In this document: positions 15,916 through 25,007 of the stretch, one piece after another
How the letters are laid out: every line of letters begins with the position of its first letter
Numbering within the stretch: position 1 is the stretch's first letter
Assembly (NCBI RefSeq): GCF_018128965.1
Contig: NZ_JAAEDH010000006.1
Location: 1 to 64,000, forward strand
Direction: 5' to 3'
Source: Plastoroseomonas arctica
GTDB lineage: Bacteria > Pseudomonadota > Alphaproteobacteria > Acetobacterales > Acetobacteraceae
DNA length: 64,000 bases
Made by a program: the position numbers and the translations under genes
Notes under the pieces: model-generated
Told to the model about the DNA's origin: nothing
Databases searched by the model: none
Seen by the model: only the letters and a program-made list of their open reading frames with translations

Positions 15916-16644
15916 TCAGCACCGCGCGCCGCGAACTGCCCAGAAGCCTGGGCGGGCGGCGGCAAGGGGTCCCAACAGATACAATACGAAGGTGTTGTCC
16001 GCATCGGTCGTGACGCGGTGTCTGGGCGATGCATGACCGTCGGTCTCCAGGCACACACCGTCGCGCCCGGCGTCGGGACAAACGCGGAGCAGATCGTCCG
16101 GAGGAACTGCCACGCGCCGCAGCGGCATCGGCGGTGGCGTACCCGTATCCACGGTCGCGCGGATCGTCCTGAGCGGTCCAAGCAGGACATTGTCCGCAAC
16201 AGCATCCCAAAGCGCCGGCGCAGCACCTTCGAGGTGGAGCAGGATGAGGTAGCGGGCACCCGGAGCAGGGTACTCATGGGGATCGAACCAGACATGAAGC
16301 CCAGGACGCCGCTCGCTCGAAGACAACGCGAGGGCCCGATGGACGTGAATGGGTTCGACGCCGACGGGGGGCATCACGTCGGGGCCGATCCTGCCAGTCG
16401 CGTCCATGTAGCTCCGAACGCTTGATCCGCCCCCCAGCCGGTCCGCGACGGCATTGTAGCGCGCGACGAAAGCCAGCCGATGCGGCCACGCCAGAAAACA
16501 GGCACGGTGCGCGACGGTGTCGGACAAGTCCCAGAGCTCATCGAACGGGCTCTCGATGACGTGCGACGTCGCGACGCGGTCCTGGCCCTCAAGCACCGGA
16601 TTTCGGCAGAGCGCACAAGGCATGCCTGGCCAGAAGATGGCCAT
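15916..16644 (-). CDS. Hypothetical protein with N-terminal CxxC/HxxxC zinc-finger-like motif
   Basis: A 242-residue protein not matching a family I know. The N-terminus has CALC (about residues 10-13) followed by AHRACF (about 46-51), a spacing that could bind one zinc in a treble-clef-like knuckle. The remainder is Pro/Arg-rich with several short strands and no membrane segment. ATG at 16644 lies 8 bases after the stop of the methyltransferase-like gene, so it is the last gene of that operon. Composition matches the neighbours. The coding call rests on the coherent N-terminal part and the tight spacing. Confidence 0.65.
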   Translation of the reverse strand: MAIFWPGMPCALCRNPVLEGQDRVATSHVIESPFDELWDLSDTVAHRACFLAWPHRLAFVARYNAVADRLGGGSSVRSYMDATGRIGPDVMPPVGVEPIHVHRALALSSSERRPGLHVWFDPHEYPAPGARYLILLHLEGAAPALWDAVADNVLLGPLRTIRATVDTGTPPPMPLRRVAVPPDDLLRVCPDAGRDGVCLETDGHASPRHRVTTDADNTFVLYLLGPLAAARPGFWAVRGARC

Positions 16645-16653
16645 GCCTACCGC

Positions 16654-17646
16654 TCAGGTGCGCGGCGGGTTTGCCGGCGGCCCTGGGGGTGCGACGGGCG
16701 TGCCCGGGGGCGCCGCGCGGCGCTGCATCTCGCCTGTCATCGGGATGAAGTAGACGCCCACATCCTTGCGGCTGCGCACGCGGCCCTCGGCATCCTTGGT
16801 GTAGATGTAGAGGAACTGCCCGCGGCGGAACGGCTGCCCAATCGGGATCAGCATCCGCCCGCCGGGCTTGAGCTGCGCCAGCAAGGCCGGCGGCACATAT
16901 TGCGCCGCGCACGTCACGATGATGGTGTCGAACCCACCCTCGACCTCAGGCCATCCGAAGAACCCGTCGCCGACGCGGGTTTCGACATTGCCGTAGCCGA
17001 GCGGGGCATAGATGCGCTGCACGGCGCGGCCGAGCGGCTGGATGATCTCGATGGAATACTGCTTCGACACGATGCGCGAGAGCAGCGAGGACTGAAAGCC
17101 GCTGCCGGTGCCGATCTCGAGCACGACATGCTCCGGCTTCGGCTCGCAGGCCTGGGTCATGTAGGCTTGGCCGAGATAGTCGGACAGCGCCGAGCCATAG
17201 CCGATCGCCCAGGGCTTGGGGTCGGCTTCATACGCCTCGAGCGGGGCCGCGCGACCGCCCTCGTACATGTAGTGGTAGTACTCGCGCGGCACCTCCGCGA
17301 AGGCGCGCAGCACGGCCGGGTCGGCGGCTCCGAAGCGGGTGCGGAGATAATTCTCGATGCGGCGTAGCGCCTCGACCCTGCGCCCCTGGATGATGCGGAA
17401 ATTCGGCTCGGTGAGCGACGTCTCCCGGCCGGAGGCGCGCATCGCCGCCAAGTAATTTGCGTGGCTCCAGGTGCCGCCCACCGGCGTCGTGGTGGGGATG
17501 GGCTGCGGCGTCGAGGGCGGGCGCGGCGCCGGCGGTTCCGCGACGGACGCCAATGGCGACTCCGTCGTCGGGTCCTGTGCCCGCGCCAGGTTGGGCAATG
17601 CGAGAGCCGCGCCGGCGGCAAACAGGTGGCGACGCTCAATGCTCAT
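16654..17646 (-). CDS. Exported protein-L-isoaspartate O-methyltransferase-like protein
   Basis: A 330-residue protein with an N-terminal export signal (RR followed by a hydrophobic stretch and ALPNLARAQ, cut near residue 24), then a Pro-rich linker (about 28-57) and a methyltransferase domain of the PCMT family. The SAM-binding motif reads VLEIGTGSGFQSSLL, preceded by QAYMTQ where cytoplasmic PIMTs have their substrate loop. PIMTs normally repair isoaspartate in the cytoplasm using SAM; SAM is not expected in the periplasm, so either the protein is retained inside or the function has changed. The ATG overlaps the upstream stop as ATGA (17643-17646), linking it to the spermidine-synthase-like membrane protein. 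Confidence 0.82.
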   Translation of the reverse strand: MSIERRHLFAAGAALALPNLARAQDPTTESPLASVAEPPAPRPPSTPQPIPTTTPVGGTWSHANYLAAMRASGRETSLTEPNFRIIQGRRVEALRRIENYLRTRFGAADPAVLRAFAEVPREYYHYMYEGGRAAPLEAYEADPKPWAIGYGSALSDYLGQAYMTQACEPKPEHVVLEIGTGSGFQSSLLSRIVSKQYSIEIIQPLGRAVQRIYAPLGYGNVETRVGDGFFGWPEVEGGFDTIIVTCAAQYVPPALLAQLKPGGRMLIPIGQPFRRGQFLYIYTKDAEGRVRSRKDVGVYFIPMTGEMQRRAAPPGTPVAPPGPPANPPRT

Positions 17647-20066
17647 CGTGATTCATTCCGCGGGAAAACCGACATGGCGGTTACATAACACAACAATGCA
17701 CCCACCAGCAGTGCGGAAAGCCCGCTCGTCTTCGCCAAGAGGTTTGCCAGTGGCGTGGAAACCACACTGAAGGCGCCGTTCAGCGCCCAGGCCCAGGGCA
17801 GCAGACGCGGCGCATCGCGCGCGAAGCGATCGAGCCCGAGCGGAAACGGCAGGCCGAGCGCAACACCCGCTGGCGCCGTCAACGCGACGACGAGTAAGGC
17901 ACGCGCAAGCCAGGGCCAATCGAGCGTCGCACCCACCAGATCCCGCAGCCCGAACAGCGCCAGCGCCGTCCATGCAAGGATGACCGCGCCTGCCGCCAGC
18001 AAGGCACCGCGTGGCGCGGCGGCATAGCGCCCGGCCATCATGCTCCCGAGCCCCGAAAAGACGAGCATCGCCGTCAGCACGAGCGCGAAGCCCGAGGCGC
18101 GATCCTCCAGCAGGAAGGCGGCCTGCTCGATCAGCGCGATCTCGATGAACAGGAAACCCAGCCCGAGTGCCGCGAAGTAAGGCAGGGCGCGCAGCACCAT
18201 CCCGGCCGGCGCGCCGATGCCGCCGCGACGCAGGGCCGGCAGCAGCGCCACCAGCAGCGCGAGCAGCGCCGCCTGCGCCAGCACAGCGACATTCACCAGC
18301 GTGCCGATCTCTGCCTGCGGCAGGATCTCGACCCGCTCCAGCGCCAGCGGCAGCGCGGAGAGGCGAACGAGCGGCGCCAGCCAGGGACGGTCCTCGGTCA
18401 CCGGCGAACGGTCGAACGCGTCCATCAGCGGCGTGCCGGCCAGCACGCCGGGCGCTTCCTGCGCGATCGCATCGGGCGTGCCTTCTCGCCCGGTCCCGAT
18501 GCTGTCGGATTCCAGCGTGATCGGCGGCAGCTCGTTCCAGACGGTGCGGTCGGGCGCGACCTCATCGATATGCGGCGCGAAGGAGATGTCGAAGGAGCGT
18601 TCCTCGGCAAAGCGGTGCAGGGCCGCAACGCGCTCCGGGGTCCAGGGCACGGGCGAGACGAGGATGCGCAAGTTCCAGGCGGAGCGCAGCACGACCACAT
18701 GCGCGGCGGGATCGGCGCGTCCTGAAAGCACCAAGGCCGCACGAACCGTGGAGAGCACTCGGATCGCGTAGACCGGCAGCTCGCGGATATTCACCGGCAG
18801 CGACAACAGGCCGCCCGCCGCGAGGCGCGACAGTGATCCGGCGATCGCCTCGGCCGCGTAGAGGTGGCGGCTCTGGTCCTCGGCATCGAGGATGTCGCCC
18901 GCATAGTCGATCAGGTCGAAGGCGTCGCCAGTCGCCCGCAGTGGATGGGTATCGGACAGCATCACGCGCGGGTCGCGCGGTAACGGCGGCACCGGACCGA
19001 TCCCATGGATGAGGATATGGCGGAGCATTGGCTCCGGCTCCTGCACGGTGATGCTGCGCGCATCGAGCGCCAGGGCCTCGGCGATGCGAAACCCGCCCGA
19101 GGCGCCGATCAGCAGCACGCGCGGCTGGTCGAGCAAGGCGTAGGCGCCGGCCGCCAGAGTTCCCGACGCGTAGGGCGCCGTAATCGGTACGGAGGGGAGA
19201 GCCGCGATCCGGATGCCGTCGCGATACAGCCCATAGCTGCGGCCCGGCGGCTCCAGCCCGAGCATCCCCAGATTGTTGGAGATGTCGGTATCCAGCCGCT
19301 CGGTGAAGTTATCAAGCAGCTGGTAGACGCCGCGCGGGCTGAGCACCTCCGCCAGGACGCGGCTCTCGGGCACGTTGCGTGCGATCGAGACGGGCTTGTA
19401 TTCGCTGACGCGCGGGCTTGCGGCGGAGAGGATCAGCGCCTCGGAGGCGAGCAGGACGGCGAATGCCGCGCCCCGAAGCAGAACCGGACGCGCGGCGGGG
19501 GTGAGGATCGCGGCGAGCGCCATCACGGGCAGCAGCGCCGGCACCAGGTCGAAGGGATGCAGAAGGTATAGCAACCCGATCGCGGCGATGGCGCCGACGC
19601 CGGCGCCGACCAGGTCCCAGCCATACACGCGGCCGATGGCGCGGGCGTAGAGCACGAAGTTCAGCGACACCGCGAGGCCGGTGAGGAAGAAGAACGGAAA
19701 CAGCGCCACGTAGTAGAGCAGGATGTTCCAGGCCTGACCCTGCCAGGCCACGCCGTTCTGCAGTTCCAGCGGATTGAAGGGGTTCTGGGTGACACCCACC
19801 CAGCCCGCGGCACCGGTGGCCATCAGCGCCAACGGCAAGACCGGCAGCAGCCAGGACGCGTTGCGGAGCAGCGTGTCCCGGCCCATCACCATCACCACAC
19901 CGGAGACGGCGAAGCCGGTCATCGCGATGGAGATGACCCAGTAGCCATACTCCGACCAGCTCGCGACGGCGAAGAACCGCGTGAGCCCGGTCTCAACCGC
20001 GACCGCGGCCAGCGAGATGAGGAAAAGCGGCAGCAGGGCGCGCGCGGTGACCGGCGCTGCGGTCAC
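17643..20066 (-). CDS. Polytopic membrane protein with spermidine-synthase-like domain
   Basis: An 807-residue protein: about 6-7 membrane segments in the first 215 residues, a soluble Rossmann-like domain (about 235-560), then a second group of about 6 segments to the C-terminus. The soluble part has VLLIGASGGFRIAEAL in the place of the SAM/dcSAM-binding loop of spermidine synthases, and DLIDYAGD later, but the usual GGGDG loop is altered, so catalysis is uncertain. Membrane-fused spermidine-synthase-like proteins are known in bacteria; most are uncharacterised. GTG at 20066 overlaps the upstream stop as GTGA. The two following genes include a second SAM-fold protein. Confidence 0.78.
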   Translation of the reverse strand: MTAAPVTARALLPLFLISLAAVAVETGLTRFFAVASWSEYGYWVISIAMTGFAVSGVVMVMGRDTLLRNASWLLPVLPLALMATGAAGWVGVTQNPFNPLELQNGVAWQGQAWNILLYYVALFPFFFLTGLAVSLNFVLYARAIGRVYGWDLVGAGVGAIAAIGLLYLLHPFDLVPALLPVMALAAILTPAARPVLLRGAAFAVLLASEALILSAASPRVSEYKPVSIARNVPESRVLAEVLSPRGVYQLLDNFTERLDTDISNNLGMLGLEPPGRSYGLYRDGIRIAALPSVPITAPYASGTLAAGAYALLDQPRVLLIGASGGFRIAEALALDARSITVQEPEPMLRHILIHGIGPVPPLPRDPRVMLSDTHPLRATGDAFDLIDYAGDILDAEDQSRHLYAAEAIAGSLSRLAAGGLLSLPVNIRELPVYAIRVLSTVRAALVLSGRADPAAHVVVLRSAWNLRILVSPVPWTPERVAALHRFAEERSFDISFAPHIDEVAPDRTVWNELPPITLESDSIGTGREGTPDAIAQEAPGVLAGTPLMDAFDRSPVTEDRPWLAPLVRLSALPLALERVEILPQAEIGTLVNVAVLAQAALLALLVALLPALRRGGIGAPAGMVLRALPYFAALGLGFLFIEIALIEQAAFLLEDRASGFALVLTAMLVFSGLGSMMAGRYAAAPRGALLAAGAVILAWTALALFGLRDLVGATLDWPWLARALLVVALTAPAGVALGLPFPLGLDRFARDAPRLLPWAWALNGAFSVVSTPLANLLAKTSGLSALLVGALLCYVTAMSVFPRNESR

Positions 20067-20932
20067 GCCCAAAGGGCTCGGCGCTGCGCGAAATCCGCGA
20101 GGAGGGCGTTGAACCGTGCGGCCTCGTCAACGAACAAGGCGTGGCCCGCGGTCTCGAAGACCTCGACCTGCGCGTTCGGGTGCGAGGCCGCGAGGTATTC
20201 GCCCTGCGTCGCGAAGTTCGGCCGGATCGCATAGAGCACGGGCCGCCGCGTGCCATGCACCGCCTCGCGCCAGAACTCGCGCGGGCGCGGGTAGGAGAGC
20301 AGGTCGATGCTTGCCTGCAGCGGAACGCGGAGCGCGTCCTCGGTCAGGCGCGCGAGGTAGTCGGGCCTTTGCGGTGTGCGGAACATCGAGGCGACGAAGG
20401 CGCGCACCGTCGGCTCTCGGCGCGACCGCAGGTTCGGGATGAAGCGCGACCGCCAGGCCCCGCTGGGCGCCGGACCCTCGCCCACCGAATTGTCCACGAG
20501 GACAAGGCCGGCGATGCGCTGGTCGCCATGCTCCGCGATGGCGGACAGACCATCCAGGACACCGAGCGACCACCCCACCAGCACGATGCGCGGCGTGCCG
20601 AGATGCGCGATGAGCTCGACGATGTCGCGGCCGCGGCGCCCGGGCTCATGCCCGCGCGGCGCAATCTGAGACTGGCCTTGCGAGCGCGGGTCGAATGCGA
20701 TCACCCGGTGGCCACGGGCAAGGCCCGCGACCTGCTGTTCCCAGATCCAGGCCGGCATGCACCAGCCGGGAACCAGCAGGATCGGGCGGCCCTGGCCGGC
20801 ATCCGTGTAGTGCAGGCGGATCCCGTCGCTCGTGGTGAAGCTGCGGCTTGCGCCCTGCGCGAGCGCCGGTGCGGCGGGGCCGAGAAGGGCTGCGGCGAGC
20901 AGTGCGCGGCGCGAAGGTGACGGTGAACGCAT
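20063..20932 (-). CDS. Exported alpha/beta hydrolase
   Basis: A 289-residue alpha/beta-hydrolase-fold enzyme with a signal peptide (SRRALLAAALLGPAAPALAQ, residues 7-26; the RR suggests Tat or Sec export). The nucleophile elbow is GWSLG with Ser122, the oxyanion region follows LLVPGW (52-57), and the catalytic His is in AGHALF near residue 268. Substrate is unknown; the general layout resembles esterases and haloperoxidase-like hydrolases. It is the first gene of a four-gene coupled operon with the membrane spermidine-synthase-like protein and the exported methyltransferase. Confidence 0.85.
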   Translation of the reverse strand: MRSPSPSRRALLAAALLGPAAPALAQGASRSFTTSDGIRLHYTDAGQGRPILLVPGWCMPAWIWEQQVAGLARGHRVIAFDPRSQGQSQIAPRGHEPGRRGRDIVELIAHLGTPRIVLVGWSLGVLDGLSAIAEHGDQRIAGLVLVDNSVGEGPAPSGAWRSRFIPNLRSRREPTVRAFVASMFRTPQRPDYLARLTEDALRVPLQASIDLLSYPRPREFWREAVHGTRRPVLYAIRPNFATQGEYLAASHPNAQVEVFETAGHALFVDEAARFNALLADFAQRRALWA

Positions 20933-21023
20933 TGCTCGTGGCGGTCCCCAGAAGATGCGCGCTTGTTGCGCCGCTCCGGCGGAAGGGCAAGCCCCTAGTG
21001 GGAAGGTGGGGGAAAAGAACGCC

Positions 21024-22130
21024 TCAGGCCATCCCGCCCCGGGCGCTTACCGGCCAGAGGCATTCGACCCGCCCACCGCGCACCCCGACATACCAGTCGT
21101 AGCGATCGACCGTGGGGTCGCAATGGCCGGGGACGAGGCGCAGCTTCTCGCCGAGCCCGGGGGGCGTGCCGCCCTCGATCAGGATCTTGCCGTGCTCGTC
21201 GGAGGCGCCGGCATAGCGCAGTCCCGGCCGGTCCCAGACCAGCGGCAATCCTGAATCGATCGCGACCGCCTTGTGTCCGGCATCGACGACGGCGACGCCG
21301 GGTATCGCGCGGCTCATCACGGTTGCCAGCACGAACAGGGCGTGGCGGAACGGCGGCGCGTCGCTGTTGCGCGCGTAATCGGCATCCATGAAGGCGTAGG
21401 AGCCTGCCTGGATCTCCGTGTAGACCCCGCTCGCGGCTTCCAAGCGGAAGGTGCCGGTGCCGGCGCCTCCGACGATGGAGCAATCCAGGCCACGCTGGCG
21501 CAGCTGTTCCACCGTGCGGCGCGACGACTCGACGGCATGGGCGATGGAGGCCGCGCGTTGCTCCGGCGTGCGCTGGTGCTGCGCGCTGCCCTGGTACGCC
21601 TGGATCCCGCCAAAGCGCAGCTGCTTCGAGGCCGCGATGTGCTCGGCGAGTGCCACCGCCGGCGGCCCCGGTTCGACGCCGCAGCGCGCGGCGCCGACAT
21701 CGATCTCGATCAGCACCGGAATGCGCACGCCGGCCGCTTCGGCCGCGGCCTCGATGGCGGCGACCTGCTCCGCATCGTCGACGCAGATGGCGACCTGCGC
21801 GATATGGGCCAGCGCTGCGAAGCGCGCGAGCTTGCGGGCGCCGACGACCTGGTTGCTGACCAGGATGTCGGGAATGCCGCCCCAGGCCAACGCTTCTGCC
21901 TCCGCGACCTTCTGGACGCATTGGCCGATCGCGCCGCGCGCCATCTGAAGCTTCGCGATGACGCTGGATTTGTGCGTCTTCGCATGCGCCCGCAGCCGGG
22001 TGCCGGTCGGCGCAAGAAGCGACGCCATCATGTCCAGATTGGCTTCGAACGCGTCGAGGTCGAGCAGGAGCGCCGGGGTGTCCACCTCATCCTCGGGCAT
22101 GCCGGGCTCGGCGGGGGGCGGCTGCAACAT
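21024..22130 (-). CDS. D-threonine aldolase-like PLP enzyme (alanine racemase fold)
   Basis: A 368-residue enzyme of the DSD1/D-threonine aldolase family, which cleaves D-3-hydroxy-amino acids to glycine or another amino acid plus an aldehyde or keto acid. It has an N-terminal TIM-barrel-like PLP domain with the Schiff-base Lys in HAKTHK (49-54), a GGAGTGTF phosphate-binding segment (about 223-230), and the C-terminal metal site PGHCDPTVDRYD. D-threonine, D-serine and 3-hydroxy-D-aspartate are all possible substrates; the sequence alone does not decide. It is followed 91 bases later by nothing in the same direction, and preceded by a cyclotransferase-like gene 49 bases upstream. Confidence 0.85.
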   Translation of the reverse strand: MLQPPPAEPGMPEDEVDTPALLLDLDAFEANLDMMASLLAPTGTRLRAHAKTHKSSVIAKLQMARGAIGQCVQKVAEAEALAWGGIPDILVSNQVVGARKLARFAALAHIAQVAICVDDAEQVAAIEAAAEAAGVRIPVLIEIDVGAARCGVEPGPPAVALAEHIAASKQLRFGGIQAYQGSAQHQRTPEQRAASIAHAVESSRRTVEQLRQRGLDCSIVGGAGTGTFRLEAASGVYTEIQAGSYAFMDADYARNSDAPPFRHALFVLATVMSRAIPGVAVVDAGHKAVAIDSGLPLVWDRPGLRYAGASDEHGKILIEGGTPPGLGEKLRLVPGHCDPTVDRYDWYVGVRGGRVECLWPVSARGGMA

Positions 22131-22179
22131 GCGCGGTCTCCTTCAGGTCCCCGAGGCTACCCGCATTCGGCAGCGATGG

Positions 22180-22530
22180 TCACGTCGGCCAGGGCGCGGC
22201 ACCCGCACGCCAGGCGGCGGCGCACCAGGCGCGCGCCTTGCGTGGACCGCGCGGCGTCAGCACGCAGACGGGGTGGAGGCGGTAGACACCCCCCTCATAG
22301 GCGGCAAGCCGTCGCAGCGCCGCGGCGGAGGGGCGGATGAGCTCCCCCGCCAGGGCCGCGGCGCGGTCCTTTCGCAGCGTCGGATAGGGCGTTCCACGGA
22401 GCCTGACGCGGCGATGACCCAGCAGCACCGCCGGCAGGCCCCGCAGCGCCAGCCGGGCGTCACCGCTGCGCAGCGCGAGCGTGCGCGCATCGAGCAGCGT
22501 GCCATAGAGGAAGATCGGCGGCCCGGTCAC
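22180..22530 (-). CDS. Gamma-glutamylcyclotransferase-like protein (AIG2/GGCT fold)
   Basis: A 116-residue protein of the GGCT-like family. It has the defining FLYGTL motif (residues 7-12) and the catalytic-type Glu in AYEGGVYRL (about 77-85). Enzymes of this fold cyclise gamma-glutamyl amines to 5-oxoproline; the true substrate here is unknown. The C-terminal part (CAAAWRAGAAPWP) is low complexity. It sits between a Bug protein and the aldolase-like gene on the same strand with short gaps. Confidence 0.82.
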   Translation of the reverse strand: MTGPPIFLYGTLLDARTLALRSGDARLALRGLPAVLLGHRRVRLRGTPYPTLRKDRAAALAGELIRPSAAALRRLAAYEGGVYRLHPVCVLTPRGPRKARAWCAAAWRAGAAPWPT

Positions 22531-22546
22531 CGCGTGTGGTCTCGCC

Positions 22547-23521
22547 TCACTCGACCTGCATCCGCAGCTCGGTCACCAGCGGCCGCACCTGCGCCAGCTG
22601 AGCGCGAACATTCGCGCCGAACTCCTCCGCGGTATCGCCGCCTGGAACCGCGCCGAGCTCGGCAATGCGGCTGGCCACCGCCGGGTGGCGCGCGGCCGCG
22701 GCGATCTCTTGCTGCAGCTTCGCCAGGATCGGCGCGGGCGTCCGTGCCGGGGCGAAGAAGCCATTCCAGCCGAGCAGTTCGATGTTCGGGAATCCCTGCT
22801 CGCGCGCGGTGGGTACGTCGGGAAGTGCCGAGGCGCGCTGTGCCGCCAGGGTCGCGATCGGCCGCAGCGTGCCGCCGCGGATATGCCCGAGCGAGGAAGA
22901 GAGCTGGTCACCGCCGAACTGAATACGCCCGGCCAGCATTTCCTGCACGAGCGGCGCAGCACCTCGGAACGGCACGTGCTCCAGGCTGATCCGCGCATCG
23001 CGCTTGAGGATCTCGCCCACCAGGTTGATCGTGCTGCCGGGGCCGGTGGAGCCATAGAACATGTCGGTGCGCGTGCGCGCGAGGGCGACGAATTCCGCGA
23101 GGTTCTGCGCCGGCACCTGCGCGTTGACCAGCAGCATCATCGGCACGTTGGCACCCATCGAGATCGGCGCGAAGTCGCGCTCGATCGCGTGCGGGGCACG
23201 CCCCTGGAATTCGAGCGCGGCGGTCGTCGTGCAGAAGGTGAGATTGTGGAACAGCAGCGTGTAGCCATCCGGCGCCGCCTTCGCGACGACATCCGCGCCG
23301 ATCGACCCGCCGCCGCCGCCGCGGTTCTCGACCACGACGGATTGGCCGAGCGTCTCGGTCAGGCGCTGCGCGTAGAGGCGTGCGAGGAGATCCGTGGTGC
23401 CACCGGCCGGGAACGGGACGATGATGCGGATCGGGCGGCTCGGGTAGATCTCCTGTGCCGTCGCGGCCCGCACCCCCGTTAGCGTCAGGGCTGCGGCGAC
23501 AAGGCTCCGGCGCGTGATCAT
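22547..23521 (-). CDS. Bug/TctC family extracytoplasmic solute-binding protein
   Basis: A 324-residue periplasmic binding protein of the tripartite tricarboxylate transporter type. It has a signal peptide (RRSLVAAALTLTGVRAATAQ, about residues 4-23), then the family opening YPSRPIRIIVPFPAGGTTD and the VVENRGGGGGSIG loop that closes over carboxylate ligands. No TctA/TctB membrane genes are nearby, which is common for these proteins in Acetobacteraceae and Burkholderiales, where they outnumber transporters. ATG at 23521 was chosen because the signal peptide begins there; upstream sequence in frame is not protein-like. Confidence 0.9.
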   Translation of the reverse strand: MITRRSLVAAALTLTGVRAATAQEIYPSRPIRIIVPFPAGGTTDLLARLYAQRLTETLGQSVVVENRGGGGGSIGADVVAKAAPDGYTLLFHNLTFCTTTAALEFQGRAPHAIERDFAPISMGANVPMMLLVNAQVPAQNLAEFVALARTRTDMFYGSTGPGSTINLVGEILKRDARISLEHVPFRGAAPLVQEMLAGRIQFGGDQLSSSLGHIRGGTLRPIATLAAQRASALPDVPTAREQGFPNIELLGWNGFFAPARTPAPILAKLQQEIAAAARHPAVASRIAELGAVPGGDTAEEFGANVRAQLAQVRPLVTELRMQVE

Positions 23522-23583
23522 GACAGGCGGCCTCCCGATGGCTGTTCTTGTTCCATCGAGCGTGGCGAGCGGCCGCCGGCCCG

Positions 23584-24996
23584 TCAATGCCCGGCGTTGG
23601 CCCCCGAGAAGTCCGGGGCTTCAAGACCGCTGGCGGTGAGATGGCGCACCAGATGCGCCTTGAGGCGTTCGAGCCCGGCATCGCTGCTGGCTTCGGCGCG
23701 GGCCACCAGCACGGCTTGGGTATTAGAGGCGCGCAACAGCCACCAGCCATCCTCCGTCAGCACGCGCACGCCATCGACATCCTGCACGCTCGCACCTTCG
23801 CCCGCGAGCCGGGCCTTCACCTCGGCGACGACCTCGAATTTGCGCTCCTCGGCGCAGTTGAAGCGCAGTTCGGGCGTGTTGATGACCTGCGGCAGGGCCT
23901 TGCGCACGTCCGAGAGTTTCCCGCTCATCCGCGCGACGATGCCGAGCAGGCGCAGCGCGGAATAGGGCGCATCGTCGAAGCCGTACCATTTGTCGGCAAA
24001 GAAGATGTGGCCGGACATCTCGCCGGCGAGCGGGCTGCCGGTCTCGGCCATCTTGGACTTGATGAGCGAATGGCCGGTCTTCCACATCAGCGGCGTGCCG
24101 CCCGCCTTGGCGACTTCGTCGAACAACACCTGGCTGGCCTTCACATCGGCGATGATGGTGCCGCCTGGATGGCTCTTCAGTACATCGCGGGCGAGGACGA
24201 TCAACAGCTGGTCGCCGAACAGGATGTGGCCCTCGTCATCGACCACGCCGATGCGATCCGCATCACCGTCGAACGCGATGCCGAGATCCGCCTTCTGCCG
24301 CGCGACCTCGGCGATGATCTGTTCGAGATTGGCGGCGACCGTCGGGTCAGGGTGATGGGCGGGGAAGGTCCCGTCGATCGTGCCGTTGATGACCGTGTGC
24401 TCACCGGGCAGACGCGCCACGAGGGCCTTGGTGATCTCCGCGCCCGAACCATTGCCTGGGTCCCAGACCACGCGCAGCTTGCGCTCGCCGCCATCATAGT
24501 CTTGCAGCATGCGGGCGATGTAATCCTCCGCCATGTCGACCTGGCGATCGTTGCCCTGCGCTTCGGCAACGACATCCCCCGCGGCAGCCATGCGCCCGAT
24601 CTCCTGGATCTGAGCCCCGAAGAACGGCTTCTTGCCGAGCATCATCTTGAACCCGTTGTAGTCGGGCGGGTTGTGGCTTCCGGTGACCATGACGCCGCCA
24701 TCCGCCTTCAGCGCGTAGGTGGCGTAGTAGAGCATCGGCGTCGGGCCGCAGCCGACCCGCGCCACCTCCAGGCCGCAGGCGGTGAGACCCGCGACCAGTG
24801 CCGCTTCGAGCTCGGGCGAGGAAAGGCGCCCATCATAGCCCACGGCCACCAGCTTGCCGCCGCCCCGCGCCACGATGGAGCCGAAGCAGCGGCCGATCGC
24901 GAAGGCATCCGCCGAATGGAGCGTTTTGCCGACGATGCCGCGGATATCGTATTCGCGGAGCGTCGTCGGATCGAAGCTGTGCTGGAAAGCGGGCAT
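23584..24996 (-). CDS. Phosphomannomutase/phosphoglucomutase
   Basis: A 470-residue alpha-D-phosphohexomutase that interconverts mannose-6-P/mannose-1-P or glucose-6-P/glucose-1-P for exopolysaccharide and LPS precursors. The four family sites are visible: the phosphoserine loop TGSHNP (Ser107), the metal loop FDGDADR (about 242-248), a sugar-binding GEMSGH loop and a C-terminal phosphate-binding RASNTQ. ATG at 24996 has GGAG 6 bases upstream; GTG at 25011 would overlap the ugd stop but lacks a ribosome site. It follows ugd directly, so glucose-1-P to UDP-glucuronate chemistry is clustered. Confidence 0.92.
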   Translation of the reverse strand: MPAFQHSFDPTTLREYDIRGIVGKTLHSADAFAIGRCFGSIVARGGGKLVAVGYDGRLSSPELEAALVAGLTACGLEVARVGCGPTPMLYYATYALKADGGVMVTGSHNPPDYNGFKMMLGKKPFFGAQIQEIGRMAAAGDVVAEAQGNDRQVDMAEDYIARMLQDYDGGERKLRVVWDPGNGSGAEITKALVARLPGEHTVINGTIDGTFPAHHPDPTVAANLEQIIAEVARQKADLGIAFDGDADRIGVVDDEGHILFGDQLLIVLARDVLKSHPGGTIIADVKASQVLFDEVAKAGGTPLMWKTGHSLIKSKMAETGSPLAGEMSGHIFFADKWYGFDDAPYSALRLLGIVARMSGKLSDVRKALPQVINTPELRFNCAEERKFEVVAEVKARLAGEGASVQDVDGVRVLTEDGWWLLRASNTQAVLVARAEASSDAGLERLKAHLVRHLTASGLEAPDFSGANAGH

Positions 24997-25007
24997 GCGG
25001 GTCTCCG

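Noticed and set aside
1337-15960. Attachment-site direct repeats flanking the phage-like cluster
   Set aside because: I compared the sequences around 1337-1405 and 15905-15960 by eye and found no convincing shared core. No tRNA borders the cluster.
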